64,000 nucleotides of DNA from Synaphobranchus kaupii (GCA_029718625.1 CM056379.1:60415626-60479625); one strand, 5' to 3'; positions 10,996-22,951 are shown, counted from the stretch's first letter. Notes: generated from the sequence alone by a model not told the origin. Translations and numbers: made by a program.

Positions 10996-12545
10996 CAAAC
11001 CCCAATTCCAAAAAGATGGGACAGTATGTAAAATGCACATAATAGCAGAAAGCAGTGATTTGTAAATTCTCTTTTACATATATTTAATTGAAAACAGTAC
11101 AAAGAAAAGATATTTAATGTTTTACCTTATCATCTTTATTGATTTTTGTAAATATACACTAATTCCGAATTTGATGCCTGTAACATGTTCCAAAAAAGTT
11201 GGGGCAGGGGCAAAAAAATAAAACTGGGAAGTTTGTGGAATGTTCAAAAAGCACCTGTTTGGAACAAATTCCACAGGTAAACAGGTGAATAGGTAACAGG
11301 TGATGCTATTATGACTGGGTATAAAAGGAGCATCCACGAAGGCTCGGGCATTTACAAGCAAGTACGGGTTGAGGTTCGCACTTTGCGAAAAACCGCGTGA
11401 GCGAATAGTCCAACAGTTTAAGAACAACATTTCTCAATACATGATTGCAAGGAATTTAGGAATTTCACCAGCTACAGTCCATAATATTATTAAAAGATTC
11501 AGGGAATCTGGAGAAATCTCTGTGCATAAAGGGCAAGGCCTAAAACCAATATTGAATGCCCGTGACCTTCGATCCCTCAGACGGCACTGCAATAAAAACC
11601 GACATGCTTCTGTAATGAATATAACTACATGGGCTCGGGAATACTTTGGAAAACCATTGTCAGTAAACATAGTTCGTCGCCGCCTCTACAGCGTAAGCCA
11701 TATATCAACGACATCCAGAAACGCCGCCAACTTCTCTGGACTCGAGCTCATCTGAGATGGACTGACGCAAAGTGGAAACATGTGCTGTGGTCTGACGAGT
11801 CCACCTTTCAAATTGTTTTCGGAAATAATGGTTGTGTTCTCCAGGCCAAAGAGGAAAAGGACCATCCCCATTGTTCAAAAGCCAGCGTCTGTTATGGTAT
11901 GGGGGTGTGTTAGTGCCCATGGCATGGGTAACTTGCACATCTGTGAAGGCACCAATAACGCTGAAGCGTACATATGCATTTTGGAGCAACATATGCTGCC
12001 ATTTAGATGATGTCTTTTTCAGGGACGTCCCTGCTTATTTCAGCAAGACAATGCCAAGCCACATTCTGCATGTGTTACAACAGCGTGGCTTCATAGTCAG
12101 AGAGTGCGGGTGCTAGACTGGTCTTCCTGCAGTCCAGACCTGTCTCCCATTGAAAACGTGTGGCTCAGTATGAAGCGCAAAATATGAAAATGGAGACCCC
12201 GGACTGTTGAGCAGCTGAAGTCTTATATCAAGCAAGAATGGGAAAAAATGTCCACTTTCAAAACAATTAGTGTTCCCAAAAGATTACTGAGTGTTGTTAA
12301 AAGGAAAGGTGATGTAACACAGTGGTAAGCATGCCCCTGTCCCACAGGTTGCACACATCAAGTTTAGAATGAGTGTATATTTACAAAAAACAAATAAAGT
12401 TGATTAGTTAAAACATGAAATACCTTGTCTTTGTACTGTTTTCAATTGAATATAGGTCAAAAAGGATGCCAAGGTTGCCAATCATTGCTTTCTGTTTTTA
12501 TTTACATTGTATACACTGTCCCAACTTTTTTGGAATTGAGGTTTG
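10996..12545 (+). mobile_element. Tc1-like transposon with CAAACCCCAATTCCAAAAA termini
   Basis: The ends are inverted copies: CAAACCCCAATTCCAAAAA at 10996 and the complement ending GGAATTGAGGTTTG at 12545. TA duplications sit at 10994-10995 and 12546-12547. The inverted arms extend roughly 130 bp. The length of 1550 bp is normal for a complete Tc1-like element. Another 3' fragment of the same family occurs at about 13456-13731. Confidence 0.9.
11369..12329 (+). pseudogene. Tc1-like transposase, frame-shifted
   Basis: The first open part (to about 11755) contains a helix-turn-helix DNA-binding region with SQYMIARNLGISPATVHNII and IIKRFRESGEISVHKGQG. The catalytic part continues in shifting frames with DESTFQIVFG, VMVWGCVSAHG and, near 12140, a SPIENVW-type motif carrying the last acidic residue. 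The end is KRKGDVTQW with a stop at 12327-12329. Several frameshifts and stops after 11755 leave no functional enzyme. The assignment to the Tc1 family also rests on the TA-flanked termini. Confidence 0.85.
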
Positions 12546-12547
12546 TA

Positions 12548-13124
12548 CAATAAGATTACAATAAAATGATATTCCAGCATCATGAAAATTGTGGCAAATG
12601 TTCTAGCTTCATGCAAATTGGTGCATCAAACATAAAACATGACTGAGTCACCTATGAATGCTTACTGTACAGTATGTGGCACTCGAAAAGTAACAATATG
12701 AAACATATGGCACAAGATAGTGGTTGAGTGGAAAAACTAACGTACATGACTGAAGTATTACAGCAGTAATACTTACATATCAATGATGAAATATAAATCA
12801 TGTTCTCTAATATAATCAATACTATCGGTCTCTTCTGACTCACTCCCAATATACATGCGAGGATTTTCTCTAGCCATGCTGTCGAGTTGGCCAAATTAGT
12901 AAAATCCTTTGAAAATAGCAGGGAAACAACACCTCAGCGAGCGAATGTACATTCCTGCATATGCTTCACATCGTGATAGCTGTCAATCATTGTCGATATC
13001 CGTTACTATTGCCCAATTCTAGATGGAATACAATTTTTTGGTGGTGATAGAATATTTTTTTGAACCTCCAGTTAGCCACTATTGTCCAATGTGTCACGAT
13101 TGGGTTGCTACCATTGCAGGTGAG
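12548..13124. other. AT-rich region without recognised feature
   Basis: I see no gene, splice-supported exon or repeat structure in this stretch. Confidence 0.45.
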
Positions 13125-13212
13125 ACTAGGTGGGGGTTGCTTGTTAAGTGGATGGTGGCACTTAGAAACTCCGTATTTGGCATAGATGTCATGCATCATT
13201 TACTAATAAAGC
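13125..13212 (+). repeat. Dispersed repeat also present at 61842-61941
   Basis: The sequence GGGGGTTGCTTGTTAAGTGG, then GTGGCACTTAGAAACTCCGTATT and ending CTAATAAAG, is matched with moderate divergence by 61842-61941 in the last introns of fmnl1. A shared AATAAA-like end is present in both. The family is not known to me. Confidence 0.6.
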
Positions 13213-13218
13213 GAAGGG

Positions 13219-13968
13219 TAGGGTTGCAAAGGGAGGGAATTTTCCTGGTAACTTTCTGTAATTTTCAGAAATTTTCCAGGGTGAATCACCATTCACTGTA
13301 ACGTGCATGCTTAAACAAAAGCTAATAAAACACAAAAATTTTAAGAAAACAATCAACAAAGAAAATGTGCTGAACACAAGTATTTTCTGGAGAGCAGGTT
13401 TCTGCAAACGTGTGTGGCGCATTACAAAGTGTAAAAAACGATAAATTACGCTTTCAAAACTACAACAATTAATGTCCTCCAAAAGATTACTGAGTGTTGT
13501 TAAAAGGAAAGGTGATGTAACACAGTGGTAAACATGCCCCTGTCCTTTTTTGGGACATGTTGCAGGCATCAAATTATGAATGTGTGTATATTTACAAAAA
13601 AACGAAAAAAGTTTAGTTAAAACATTAAATATCTTTAAAATACGGGTCAAAAAGGATCTGCAAATCATTGCTTTCTGTTTTTATTTACATTTTATAAACT
13701 GTCCCAACTTTTCTGGAATTTGGGTTTGTAAATGGAAGGAAATTATAGTTTTGCATTTATGTTTCCTTATGACCTTTATGTCCCCCCCGCCTGGGTGAAG
13801 CTGCCATAATATTGCATCAGAACTCTCCCCACAAATATCTGAGGGTGAGAGGGAAGGGATTAATTAGACATACTTATGATAAAGAAAAATATTGTTAACA
13901 GCATAAATTCCCAAAATTACCTCAAAATTCCTTGAAAAGGGAAATTTTCCCAGAACTTTACAACCCTA
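13219..13968. mobile_element. hAT-type non-autonomous element
   Basis: Terminal inverted repeats TAGGGTTGCAAAGGG (left) and CTTTACAACCCTA (right) enclose 750 bp. Flanking 8-bp sequences GCGAAGGG (13211-13218) and TCGAAGGG (13969-13976) differ by one base, consistent with the 8-bp target duplication of hAT transposons. No hAT transposase is visible. The centre holds the 3' end of a Tc1-like element, so one element inserted into, or was captured by, the other. Confidence 0.75.
13456..13731 (+). mobile_element. 3'-end fragment of the 10996-12545 Tc1-like family
   Basis: This stretch repeats the last transposase codons (AGATTACTGAGTGTTGTTAA), the GATGTAACACAGTGGTAA stop context and the terminal inverted repeat ending GGAATTTGGGTTTGTA. 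The 5' part of the element is missing. It lies wholly inside the hAT-type element. Confidence 0.85.
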
Positions 13969-13976
13969 TCGAAGGG

Positions 13977-14449
13977 GGTTAATGAATCCAGTTATATAGG
14001 TTTGGATCGTCCACGATCGTCTCCGGCACTTCAAGACCAAGGTTGCCTACCGCTGGATTAGAGTTTAGTATTTTACTCCCAAAAAGGTGAGGCATTTTAT
14101 AATCTTTGATAACAAGTAGATTCCATTGCCATTAAGTTGCCCACTGGCACTGAAACATTGATGTGAGATTAGGTACAGTATTACAACATCTTTCACAATA
14201 TTCATGTTACGCCATAGATGTTACGCCACTAGCTAGCTAGCTCGTACAATAAGAGTGAACGACAGACCTGTTTTATTCCAAAATAGTTCACTCAACAGCA
14301 GAGGTAAATTTTGTAGTCCCCAGCTTATTACTACTTACCACACACTTAAGACAGCACTGCCATCCCTCAATACACATGCTGTAATCATACGCATCAACCC
14401 CAGAACCCTTGAGCCATGACTCCATACTCAACAATTTCTCCCCCCCAGG
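13977..14449. other. No recognised feature
   Basis: AT-rich sequence with a short GCTAGCTAGCTAG tract near 14231. Nothing coding is supported. Confidence 0.45.
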
Positions 14450-14600
14450 GACTAAGGCTACGTTCACATTACAGGGTTTAATGCTCAATTCCGATTTTTT
14501 CCCCAGATCCGATCTTTCTGCCTTGACTGTTCACATACAGGTTTCAAGTGACCCATATCAGTGTGAACGGATCTCTGCCCTGAAACGCCGCACATACAAC
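14450..14600. repeat. hAT-like fish repeat (GGCTACGTTCACATTACAGG type)
   Basis: The GGCTACGTTCACA terminus, the ATGCTCAATTCCGATTTT body and an internal CAGTGTGAACGGATC are typical of non-autonomous hAT repeats common in teleosts. Only one terminus is clear, so the copy appears truncated. Confidence 0.6.
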
Positions 14601-14835
14601 AAATAACGTAACACACATGACCCACATGCGTGTTCGAACAACAACAAAAAACGTCACATTTGCGAGACAGACAAAATGAATGACATAACGCTCTGAAACA
14701 AGCACGTTAGCATGTGATAAGCTGCGACCATATGCCAAAGTATCCGTATGTGCCGGTATAGTCAGAAATATTGCAGAAATATCGGACAGACTGACCTAAT
14801 TACCGACAGAATGACTTCTACGAGCTGCTGGTCAC

Positions 14836-14936
14836 AGCTAAAAATTACTCCAGTAAAAGTAGAAAGTCCCCCATTCAAACACCAGTTGAGTAAAAGTACA
14901 GAAGTATCTGATTTAAAATGTAAGTACCAAAAGTAA
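14836..14936. repeat. Dispersed repeat rich in AGTAAAAGTA motifs
   Basis: AAAATTACTCCAGTAAAAGTAG and TTGAGTAAAAGTACAGAAGTA resemble a common fish interspersed repeat whose body is built from short AAAGTA motifs. The assignment is by pattern memory only. Confidence 0.45.
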
Positions 14937-15052
14937 ACATAAACATAAACGGTTTAACAATGTACAACCTTAACGTTTACCCCATAACCCAGTAACGTTA
15001 GCAACTAGCTAACTAACATTGTGTGGGCAAATAGAAACGCTTGCTAACACTT

Positions 15053-15315
15053 AGGGCCGAAACATACCACGCGCAAATACGCGAACGTGGACACTTCAAG
15101 CTACGCAAACAGTTTTTATTTTCCTATGAGATTTCCAAAGACAAACCAGAGGAAAGCACAGATCGAACAAGAAAGTTGTTTACCGTTGTTGCCTGCTATA
15201 GCGTCCCTCGCTGCACACACATTTGTTTTTCACAAATGTCATGGCAAAAGAAAAACTGTTTGCGTAGCTCGAAGCGTCCACATTCGCGTATTTCCGTGTG
15301 GTATGTTTCGGCCCT
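15053..15315. mobile_element. 263-bp MITE with ~65-bp inverted termini
   Basis: AGGGCCGAAACATACCACGC at 15053 is matched in inverted orientation by the right end, which finishes TGGTATGTTTCGGCCCT at 15315. The arms align over about 65 bp, including ACGCGAACGTGGACACTTC. The two overlapping open frames here are a by-product of the repeat and are not genes. A clear target-site duplication was not found. Confidence 0.8.
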
Positions 15316-15765
15316 GAAGGTTAGCTAATGTTAGTTTAGACACTGCCTGTATTTAACGTTAAAGCAAGCTAGTTAAAGTAACATGGAAACGCGTGCTAAA
15401 TGTAACAGATAATGTTAGCTATAATGTAGTCAGTTTACCAGATAGCTAGCGTTAGCTAACTCAAAATACCAACGTTATCATTTGATCAGTAACTTCAATT
15501 TAACAGATGACAGAGACAGCATCATAATCCACACAATGTAACGTTACGTAAAGGCCAGTTCAGACCAAAGAATCGGGACACAACGAAACCCTTTTAGAAT
15601 GTTGCGGAGAGGAATTGCAGTGACCTACCCCGTCTCAGAACATCCCATGTCGGCGCTTGCCATTGCAGGCTGACCTTGTCTAATCGCAGGTGGTGAGTTG
15701 TAGAACACAACGTACATCAGTGCTAGGTTAGTTTTTTCTTCTTCTAGCAAATCAGTGCGCAGTCT
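15316..15765. other. Unassigned, with a possible repeat start near 15551
   Basis: AGGCCAGTTCAGACCAAAG at about 15551 resembles the end of another fish MITE. No partner terminus was located and no gene is supported. Confidence 0.4.
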
Positions 15766-16702
15766 TTACCAGAAGTGATGCTGTCTCCGTAATTCGTATT
15801 TCAGCTTGCGCCCTGTCATGAGGAGAGCCAGAGAGCTGCCATTAGTGGAGTGTGGCGAGTGCAGTAAGATGTAGTGCCACTGAGAATGGAAAGCCAGGTG
15901 GGCTCTGATGCCGTTCTTTATTGTTTGGTTCATTCTTTCTACAGCCCTGTTCACCTTGGGTGGTTGAATGGTGGTTTGATGCCCCTGTCCCTCAAGAAGA
16001 TAGTGAATTCCACAGAGATTAATTGTGGGCCATTATCTGTGGTGATGGCAGTAGGGATCCTCCACCAGGTGAACAAGCGACTCAAGCAAAATCTGTGACT
16101 ACTCGAGTGGCGACAGACCCAGTGGAGTCCACCTCCGGCCACTTTGAGTGGAGGACAGGCTACTAGGAGGAAGCATTGATAGCATGGGATGCCATGGAGC
16201 TCCCCGCAGATATCAAGTTGAATGTGATCCCAGGCTTTGGCTGGCCAGCACAGCGGATGCAGTGGTGGTGGAGTAGAAGGGCGGGTCTTCCCGCTCACCA
16301 GGCAGGCTGTGCAGTTCCTTACCATAGGCTCAATGTCTTTGTCAATGCCAGGCCACCACACCAGGTCTTGTCAGCACTGTTTCCTCAGAATCCCCAGATG
16401 ACCCTCAGGATGCGTGCTTGTAAGCAGCTGGGAACAATAGTGCGGAGTCCACGGGCTATGCAGACATCATTCCAGCACAACAGCTCCTCTCTAATCCGAA
16501 AGGCGCCAGCTCCTCCGAGAGCCTTGAAGGCCATCCCGCACGGGAAGTTGTGGAGCTTTGAGAGCACAGGATCCTGCTCAGAGAACCGCTGCAGTTCCTG
16601 GAGTGGATAGTCGAGCACCTGAATGATGTCTGGCTCGGTTATGTCTGGATCTGAATCTGTTAATGGATGGGGAGTTGCATGGGTGAGCAGGTCCGCCACC
16701 AC
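15766..16702 (-). pseudogene. Gypsy integrase fragment
   Basis: Three minus-strand pieces occur in sequence: SEQDPVLSKLHNF (16702-16385, linker), MWWPGIDKDIE followed by CTACLVSGK (16361-15951, zinc-binding Cys pair) and DHIQLDICGEL with ITTDNGPQLIS (catalytic Asp residues), then ERMNQTIKNGIRAH (15954-15766) carrying the region around the catalytic Glu. The pieces are in different frames. Confidence 0.8.
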
Positions 16703-17304
16703 ATTCTCCTGACCTGGAGTGAACTGCAGAGAAATGTTATATTGCTGAAGCCTCTCAGCCCAGCATTGAATCCTGAGCGTTCTGTGCCCTGTGCCAGATG
16801 TTACAAGCAGGGCTGTAACAGCCTGGTGGTCAGTCCGTTGTGTGAACAGTCACCTGTACAAGTACATATCCCACCGCTCACACAACCAGACGAGCTGAGG
16901 GCCCTAAAGGCGAGAGCAATGGCCCATTCTGTGCCATGGCGGGTCCGGCACAGCACCGCCCCCACGGCTGTGTTAGAAGAGTCTCAGATGAGGAACGTTG
17001 GGCTCGATTGGTCAAAATGGGTTAGGATGGGAGGTGAGGTGAGCTTTCAGCCACTGGATGGCTGCTGAGCAGGTGTGCGTCCAAGCCCAAGGTGTATCCT
17101 TTTTAAGTAGCTCTTGCAACACAGCTGTTGTTGTGGAGTACTGTGGGAGGAAGTGCAAGTAGTGCACCATCATTCCCGGAAACAAAGCTAGCCTGGGCAG
17201 GTTGGCTCAGGGAGTCGCTGTATAGCCTCCACGTTTGAATGGAGTGGACTGAGGCCCTCAGCAGTCAGGCAGAACCCCATAAACTTGATAAGTGAGAAGA
17301 TACA

Positions 17305-17730
17305 TTAGTTGACGTTGTGTCTGGCAAGCGTGTTGAGCACCCGCCTGAGGTGTTTGTCATGGGGGGCAGGCATTAGGCCATGCACCACAATGTTGGCCAA
17401 GTAGATCACCACCCCGGAGATGCCACAGAAAATGGTGGGCTTAATTTTGGAAATAGCTGGGGGTGGAGCTGAGCCCAAAAGGCATCCATGTTTAGTGAAA
17501 AACCCCGGTGTGGGTAACAAAAGTGCTGAGGTTGCAGCTACCTGTAAGTAGCCCTGATGGAGTTCTAGCTTAGAGAACGTGGTGGAGCCATGAAACTGAG
17601 TACTCAGTTCTTCTGCAGTCGGCAATGGGTACTTGTCAGGGATAACCACCTTGTTGATGGCTCTGAAGTCGACGTACACGTGTGTTTTTTTTGGGGTAAG
17701 TACTGTGGTTGGAATTCCAGGGTGACACAT
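17305..17730 (-). pseudogene. Gypsy reverse transcriptase fragment
   Basis: The minus frame contains YVDFRAINKVVIPDKYPLPT and then FSKLELHQGYLQV, corresponding to the DFRALN and KLDLxxGYxQ boxes. The first catalytic Asp appears as Glu in KLELHQGY. The YxDD box region reads YLANIVVHG, so those catalytic residues are also lost. This copy cannot be active. Confidence 0.8.
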
Positions 17731-17736
17731 TGACCG

Positions 17737-18349
17737 GCTCGATTATGTCTGCCTCCAGTAGCTTCTGGAGTTCAGAGGTCACATCATTATGCATCACGAG
17801 GGGAATGCAGCGCAGGGGCTGAATGACTGGGCACACATCAGGGTTGAGAAGGCTGGTGATTAAAAGCAGAGATGCAGCCCAGTCCATTGAACAGTGTGGG
17901 CCATTACTGTTGCCACGGTGAGTCAGCATGCAGGATGGCTGACCCACCGTTATCCAAGAGGGTGAAACCCAGACTGGGGAACAAGTCCAGGCCCATGAGT
18001 TTGGCGCTGTGGCGTGACACTTGGAAGGTGATTGTGGGTAGGGTCTTACTCCCATAGCACAGTGTGACGCTGAGAGCACCCACCAAGCCCATTTCGGAGC
18101 TGCCATAGCCATACAAATCTGCAGAGGGGAGTGGCGAGCGTCAGGTTTGGAAAAAGACACTGGACAGTAGACAGGTTCAGCAGGGAGAATGCAGCCCCCG
18201 TGTCTAGTAGTAACAGCAGGCACACACAGTACACCTCCACAATGCATGTAAAACGGTCTGGAGGTCGGAATCATTAAGTGAATAGTCATCGGGATTTGCC
18301 GGTGGCTAATAGGCTGTGAAGAGGGCTCCATCGGTTGTGCCATGAGCAT
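17737..18349 (-). pseudogene. Gypsy aspartic protease fragment
   Basis: In one minus frame the segment LLLLDTGAAFSLLNLST carries the DTGA catalytic triad of retropepsins (around 18180-18215). In another frame the region closer to 17740 reads TSELQKLLEADIIEPVNVSPWNS, the usual lead-in to Gypsy reverse transcriptase. The frame changes between them show the copy is dead. Confidence 0.75.
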
Positions 18350-18431
18350 GAGCTGAGAAGGGGAGGGGCAGGCAAGTTGGAAGGCTTACCCAGCAGCAGA
18401 CTCGATTTGAAATGTTATTTTTATGGTCTTG

Positions 18432-18729
18432 TCGAGAGGCCGAGGGCCTTTCTGTGTGGAGTTCGCATGTTCTCCCCGTGTCTGCGTGGGTTTCCTCCGG
18501 GTACTTCGGTTTCCTCCCACAGTCCAAAGACATGCGGGTTAGGTTCATTGGAGACTCTAAATTGTCCATAGGTATGAGTGTGTGAGTAAATGGTATGTGT
18601 GCCCTGCGATGGATTGGCGACCTGTCCTGGGTGTATTCCTGCCTCTCGCCCAATGCATGCTGGGATAGGCTCCAGCCCCCCCGCGACCCTGACCAGGAAT
18701 AAGCTGGTTAGATAATGGATGGATGGATT
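18432..18729 (+). repeat. RTE-like non-LTR retrotransposon 3' tail
   Basis: The stretch contains TGTGGAGTTCGCATGTTCTC, CCTCCGGGTACTTCGG, TTGGCGACCTGTCC and CTCGCCCAATGCATGCTGGG, and ends in a short ATGGATGGATGG tail. This is a very widespread fish interspersed repeat, commonly assigned to RTE-type LINE 3' ends. The tail indicates + orientation. No coding part is present. Confidence 0.75.
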
Positions 18730-20085
18730 GTTCTCAAGATTCTGGCGTTACACAATGGTTGCTTAATTAGGACATTAGAAAGACATTCATAACAATAAAC
18801 ACCAAGAACAATGGCATCAAAAAAGCAAACATCTAGAAGGTAACGTCAGGCTACGCTGAGCAGTGCAGATGGCCATGAATATCCCAACTTTTAAACTATA
18901 GCCTAGATTTTAATTGTGACAAAGTATCAACTTTTATTTGTTCTTTGGGATTTATTATAACACATTCAGAATGAGAGACAAGTATCAGAAAGGGGGGGAA
19001 TAATATCATCCCAGCCTGGGATGAAAATTGGTTAAGCAGTGGAGGGGATGACTATTGGCTATTAAAACCTGTAAAGGGGCCATCTTCCAGTGATACATTT
19101 TTTTCTTAAATAGCACTTTTTTTCCTATTTAAGAAAACAATTTATTACCGTCTTAATAGTATTTAATTAACTTAATTGAAAATAAATAGCTAATAACATG
19201 ATTCAATTACTAAGAACCAAAGACTTGAACGCCTTCAGCATAGACGTCAACTGCGTCAGGTAAAATACCTGATATCGTTGATATCGTACGGAGTTGATAA
19301 AATATAAAATTTTCTAATTTCACGGCATAGCCGTAGTGTGGAGCCATTTTATTTTTCTCAGTTGCTACAAGGTCTCAATGCAAGAGAAAATACACATTTT
19401 TAAACCATAATTCTTATTTTGTTTTGATTTAAAAGGGAGATGGAGTTGACCTGTTATGTTTGAGACACTGCTGATTGTAATATTATTTCTTTAATTTTTC
19501 AAAAAATGTTAAAACTTATCAAGTAAGGACAAGTAACCTTGCTGCCTTCTGTGAAACTACGATATGGGTCCTTAACCATTTTTATGGCTAAACATTTTTT
19601 TTAATCTGAGGGTGTAGAAGTAAAAACATTTAATTAGTCCAAAAAATGAAATGAATGATAAAAAACCCTTAAATGTCAATGTTAAAGTCATCTATCCATC
19701 ACTAGATTCAGTAGCTTTTTCCCTTCACATTTCTCCATTGACTTTCATAGTGAAACCAGACTGGAAAAAAGTTACTGAACTTGCACCTACATTTTCGCAT
19801 ATAGTGATGGAGAGGGGATGATTTATACTTTCTTTAACGCCCAGGGGACTGGTCTCAAATGCCATCCATGTGTGAACAATATGACATATACTGTGTTTGA
19901 GTATTGTGATATGATGAAGTCCATATTAAATATGACTTTATTGACGTTTATGTTATTTTGTACAATTACATTTGGTCCCTTAAAATGGGGGGACTATGTA
20001 TAAAAAGGGGCTACAATTGCTACATAGTTTATCCGACATGTAAACCACCCTCAAAATAAAGCTAAAGGTCTGCACTTTAACCTCA
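18730..20085. other. AT-rich region without recognised feature
   Basis: No coding motif, exon or repeat family was recognised. Short open frames are without features. Confidence 0.45.
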
Positions 20086-20156
20086 TAGCCACTGTTCCAT
20101 TTCAAATCCAATGTGCTGGAGTACAGAGCCGAAACAACAAAAAATGTGTCACTGTT
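20086..20156 (+). repeat. Partial copy of the 43576-43827 MITE
   Basis: CACTGTTCCATTTCAAATCC and the following ATGTGCTGGAGTACAGAGCC and AACAACAAAAAATGTGTCAC match the right half of the MITE inside fmnl1 closely. The left half and terminal repeat are absent. Confidence 0.8.
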
Positions 20157-21180
20157 GTAGAACCCGCACAGCTAGACCAATGCGGGAGTAGCTGGAGGGG
20201 AAAGTGCAACGTGTTTTTCCTCTGCTGTTGTGATGTAAATAAAAAGAGGTTAGTGATTATCCTCCGTTCATGAATAGAGCACAAGTACATTTAAGAATAT
20301 ACTGGGTCCGTCGCCACGAGTCAGATATGAATGCGCTGCTCCATATCCCGCTTAAGACAGGCCTGAAACGGATCAGTATAATTCTTATTCTCCGTTCGCA
20401 AACGGGGCCATGTTGTCATCACGGATATATCCGACCTCTCGTCCAAATGTCAATATTCTAATGGGAGCATTAGAACATTCACAAAGGAGCTGAACAACAC
20501 ATCGAATATATCTATGATCACAGAAAGTGAGCGTAACAGTTACTATTGGTTTACTCGTAATTATCTGACTCCATATTAAACTATAATTTAGAATTTCACT
20601 TTAATCATGCGTGAAGCTCAGAGTGGTTACACTCGACTCTTCCTTGTGTGCCACCATTACTCAATATATGCTCCTGGGATTAGCACTATTGCCCGAATCT
20701 CGGTTCGGTGGAGAACACAGAGGTTGGGGGTCTGGCCAACACAATACATGCATTATATTTTACATAGATAGTTGCGAGCCTAGGTCAGCGTGCACTCAGA
20801 GGGCTCCTTAAGAATTGACAAGAACCGACGTAGAACCTAATTTGACAAGAACCGACGTAGAACGTCCATGGGTTCTCTTCACATCAAATTCCCAGAACCA
20901 TGCATCACCAATCCCTTGTACTGGCAGAACTTGGCCGCCTACCCAACTTGGGGACTCCACATAAAGTACCACGCCACTGATCAGTTGGTCATTGGTCAGA
21001 ATTGTTCCCCTGAGTATTCAGTCGTAATTTAGGCTGAAAAAGGTATAAAATGGATTAGAGTCATGGAGACCACGCAAGTTAAAATAAGAAGAATTTATTC
21101 ACAGGCAGGTAGGTCATTATCTTAAAATTATTAGTCAATTACAAAATATAGAAATTAAGAAAAGAAAACACAGAGTAAAT
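20157..21180. other. Unassigned, with a 27-bp tandem duplication
   Basis: TTGACAAGAACCGACGTAGA begins at 20815 and again at 20842. Otherwise no supported gene or repeat was found. Confidence 0.45.
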
Positions 21181-21203
21181 ATCTTACCCGGCCTGCTTCA
21201 GCT

Positions 21204-21256
21204 ACACACACACACAGAATCTGCACAGTGTGGGGAAGTCGATTGCGATCTTCCCT

Positions 21257-21284
<28 letters not shown>
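21204..21284. repeat. (CA)n microsatellites, two tracts
   Basis: A short CA tract at about 21205-21218 and a longer one at about 21258-21286 flank a duplicated GCGATCTTCC motif. Confidence 0.8.
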
Positions 21285-21287
<3 letters not shown>

Positions 21288-21567
21288 ATCTGTCGGTTGC
21301 GATCTTCCTAGATAGGCTTGTCTCCCTTTCTTTTATGCCAAATCCCGCGTTTGAACCAGGCGGCAGTGCCATAAATGAACCTGGAGGTGTGGTTGAATCT
21401 GGAATTTAGACCCCTACCTTTGGGGGTTGTTGAGTAGGGAGAGGGGAGGAGAAGGAGTTGATTACCAGAGAGGACATTCCAGTGTTATAGTTTTTCCTGA
21501 GTTATTGAAACTATGTTTTACTAAACTCCATTTGGTATGAAATGTATCTCATTTGATTCCTTGATTT

Positions 21568-21797
21568 TACCAGATTACATTACATTACATTATAGGCATT
21601 TAGCAGACGCTCTTATCCAGAGCGACTTACACAGCTTCTTATTACATTTATCCATTTATACAGCTGGATATATACTGAAGCAATTCAGGTTAAGTACCTT
21701 GCTCAAGGGTACAACGGCAGTGTCCTACCTGGGAATCGAACCTGCAACCTTTCGGTTACAAGTCCAGTTCCTTAACCATTATACTATACTGCCGCCC
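21568..21797 (-). repeat. tRNA-derived SINE
   Basis: On the minus strand the head (21797 leftward) reads GGCGGCAGTATAGTATAATGG, with a box A-like region and a perfect box B, GGTTCGATTCC, near 21730. These are the two internal RNA polymerase III promoter elements of a tRNA gene. The body CCTTGAGCAAGGTACTTAACC and the end TAAGTCGCTCTGGATAAGAG followed by an AATGTAATGTAATGT tail are those of a very common fish SINE. The family name is uncertain. Confidence 0.85.
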
Positions 21798-22423
21798 TGA
21801 TTATGATTACATATGATTACATCCATACCAAACAGATTACCATTATGATTATTATTCTGGAATTTAGCACAGATTAAGTCTTATTATGTTGCAGTTGTCA
21901 TGAAAATTCCCTCCTGATTAACCATTTTACATGCAATTCCTATTCCTATTACATAAGACGTAATGTAACAATATAAGGATCACATGTGCAATGTTTGTAA
22001 GTTTTACCGGGTCTGTTGAGCATTTAAACTGAAGTTTTTGAGTCTTAACCCAGGAGAGAAGGAGGGGGTGCAATGACAGAGGTGCCAACATGAGAGACGG
22101 GAAAGATCACAGATGTATTGTTTTGGCCAGGGGCTTAATGGCCTCTTCTGCCCTAACTGCCCCTAAAACACACATACACACCCATGACAAAACAGTCCAA
22201 CTCCTCTTATCACAGTCCTTTCCAGGTGAGAACAAATGGCCTGAACCCCCCTGAAGGAAGTCCGAAGAGTCTATTGTTTTATCACACGGCTCTCTGGTCC
22301 TTTGAAGTGTCTTCACACATGGCAGCCTTTCCTGAGTCTCACTTTGACTCCCCTCCTACACTGTCCAAATACTTTTTGGACAGCACTGTATATACATATA
22401 TATCATATCACACACATACATGC
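21798..22423. other. No recognised feature
   Basis: Nothing coding is supported here and no repeat structure was evident. Confidence 0.4.
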
Positions 22424-22451
22424 TGTGCCTCCACAATTATTGGCACCCCTG

Positions 22452-22951
22452 NNNNNNNNNNNNNNNNNNNNNNNNNNNNNNNNNNNNNNNNNNNNNNNNN
22501 NNNNNNNNNNNNNNNNNNNNNNNNNNNNNNNNNNNNNNNNNNNNNNNNNNNNNNNNNNNNNNNNNNNNNNNNNNNNNNNNNNNNNNNNNNNNNNNNNNNN
22601 NNNNNNNNNNNNNNNNNNNNNNNNNNNNNNNNNNNNNNNNNNNNNNNNNNNNNNNNNNNNNNNNNNNNNNNNNNNNNNNNNNNNNNNNNNNNNNNNNNNN
22701 NNNNNNNNNNNNNNNNNNNNNNNNNNNNNNNNNNNNNNNNNNNNNNNNNNNNNNNNNNNNNNNNNNNNNNNNNNNNNNNNNNNNNNNNNNNNNNNNNNNN
22801 NNNNNNNNNNNNNNNNNNNNNNNNNNNNNNNNNNNNNNNNNNNNNNNNNNNNNNNNNNNNNNNNNNNNNNNNNNNNNNNNNNNNNNNNNNNNNNNNNNNN
22901 NNNNNNNNNNNNNNNNNNNNNNNNNNNNNNNNNNNNNNNNNNNNNNNNNNN
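22452..22951. other. Assembly gap of 500 N
   Basis: Exactly 500 N characters, a size often used as a placeholder for a gap of unknown length. Open frames crossing it are artefacts. Confidence 0.98.

Larger units (their letters stand above)
15766..18349 (-). mobile_element. Ty3/Gypsy retrotransposon fossil, minus strand
   Basis: Read from 18349 leftward, the order is protease, reverse transcriptase, a stretch without good RNase H match, and integrase. The pieces are in several frames with stops. No LTRs were identified on either side. The integrase segments resemble the K02A2.6-like Gypsy lineage common in fish. This differs from the chromodomain element at the left edge of the window. Confidence 0.85.

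Noticed and set aside
15041..15328. 95-codon frame with basic composition
   Set aside because: It lies exactly over a MITE with 65-bp inverted termini and has no protein motif.
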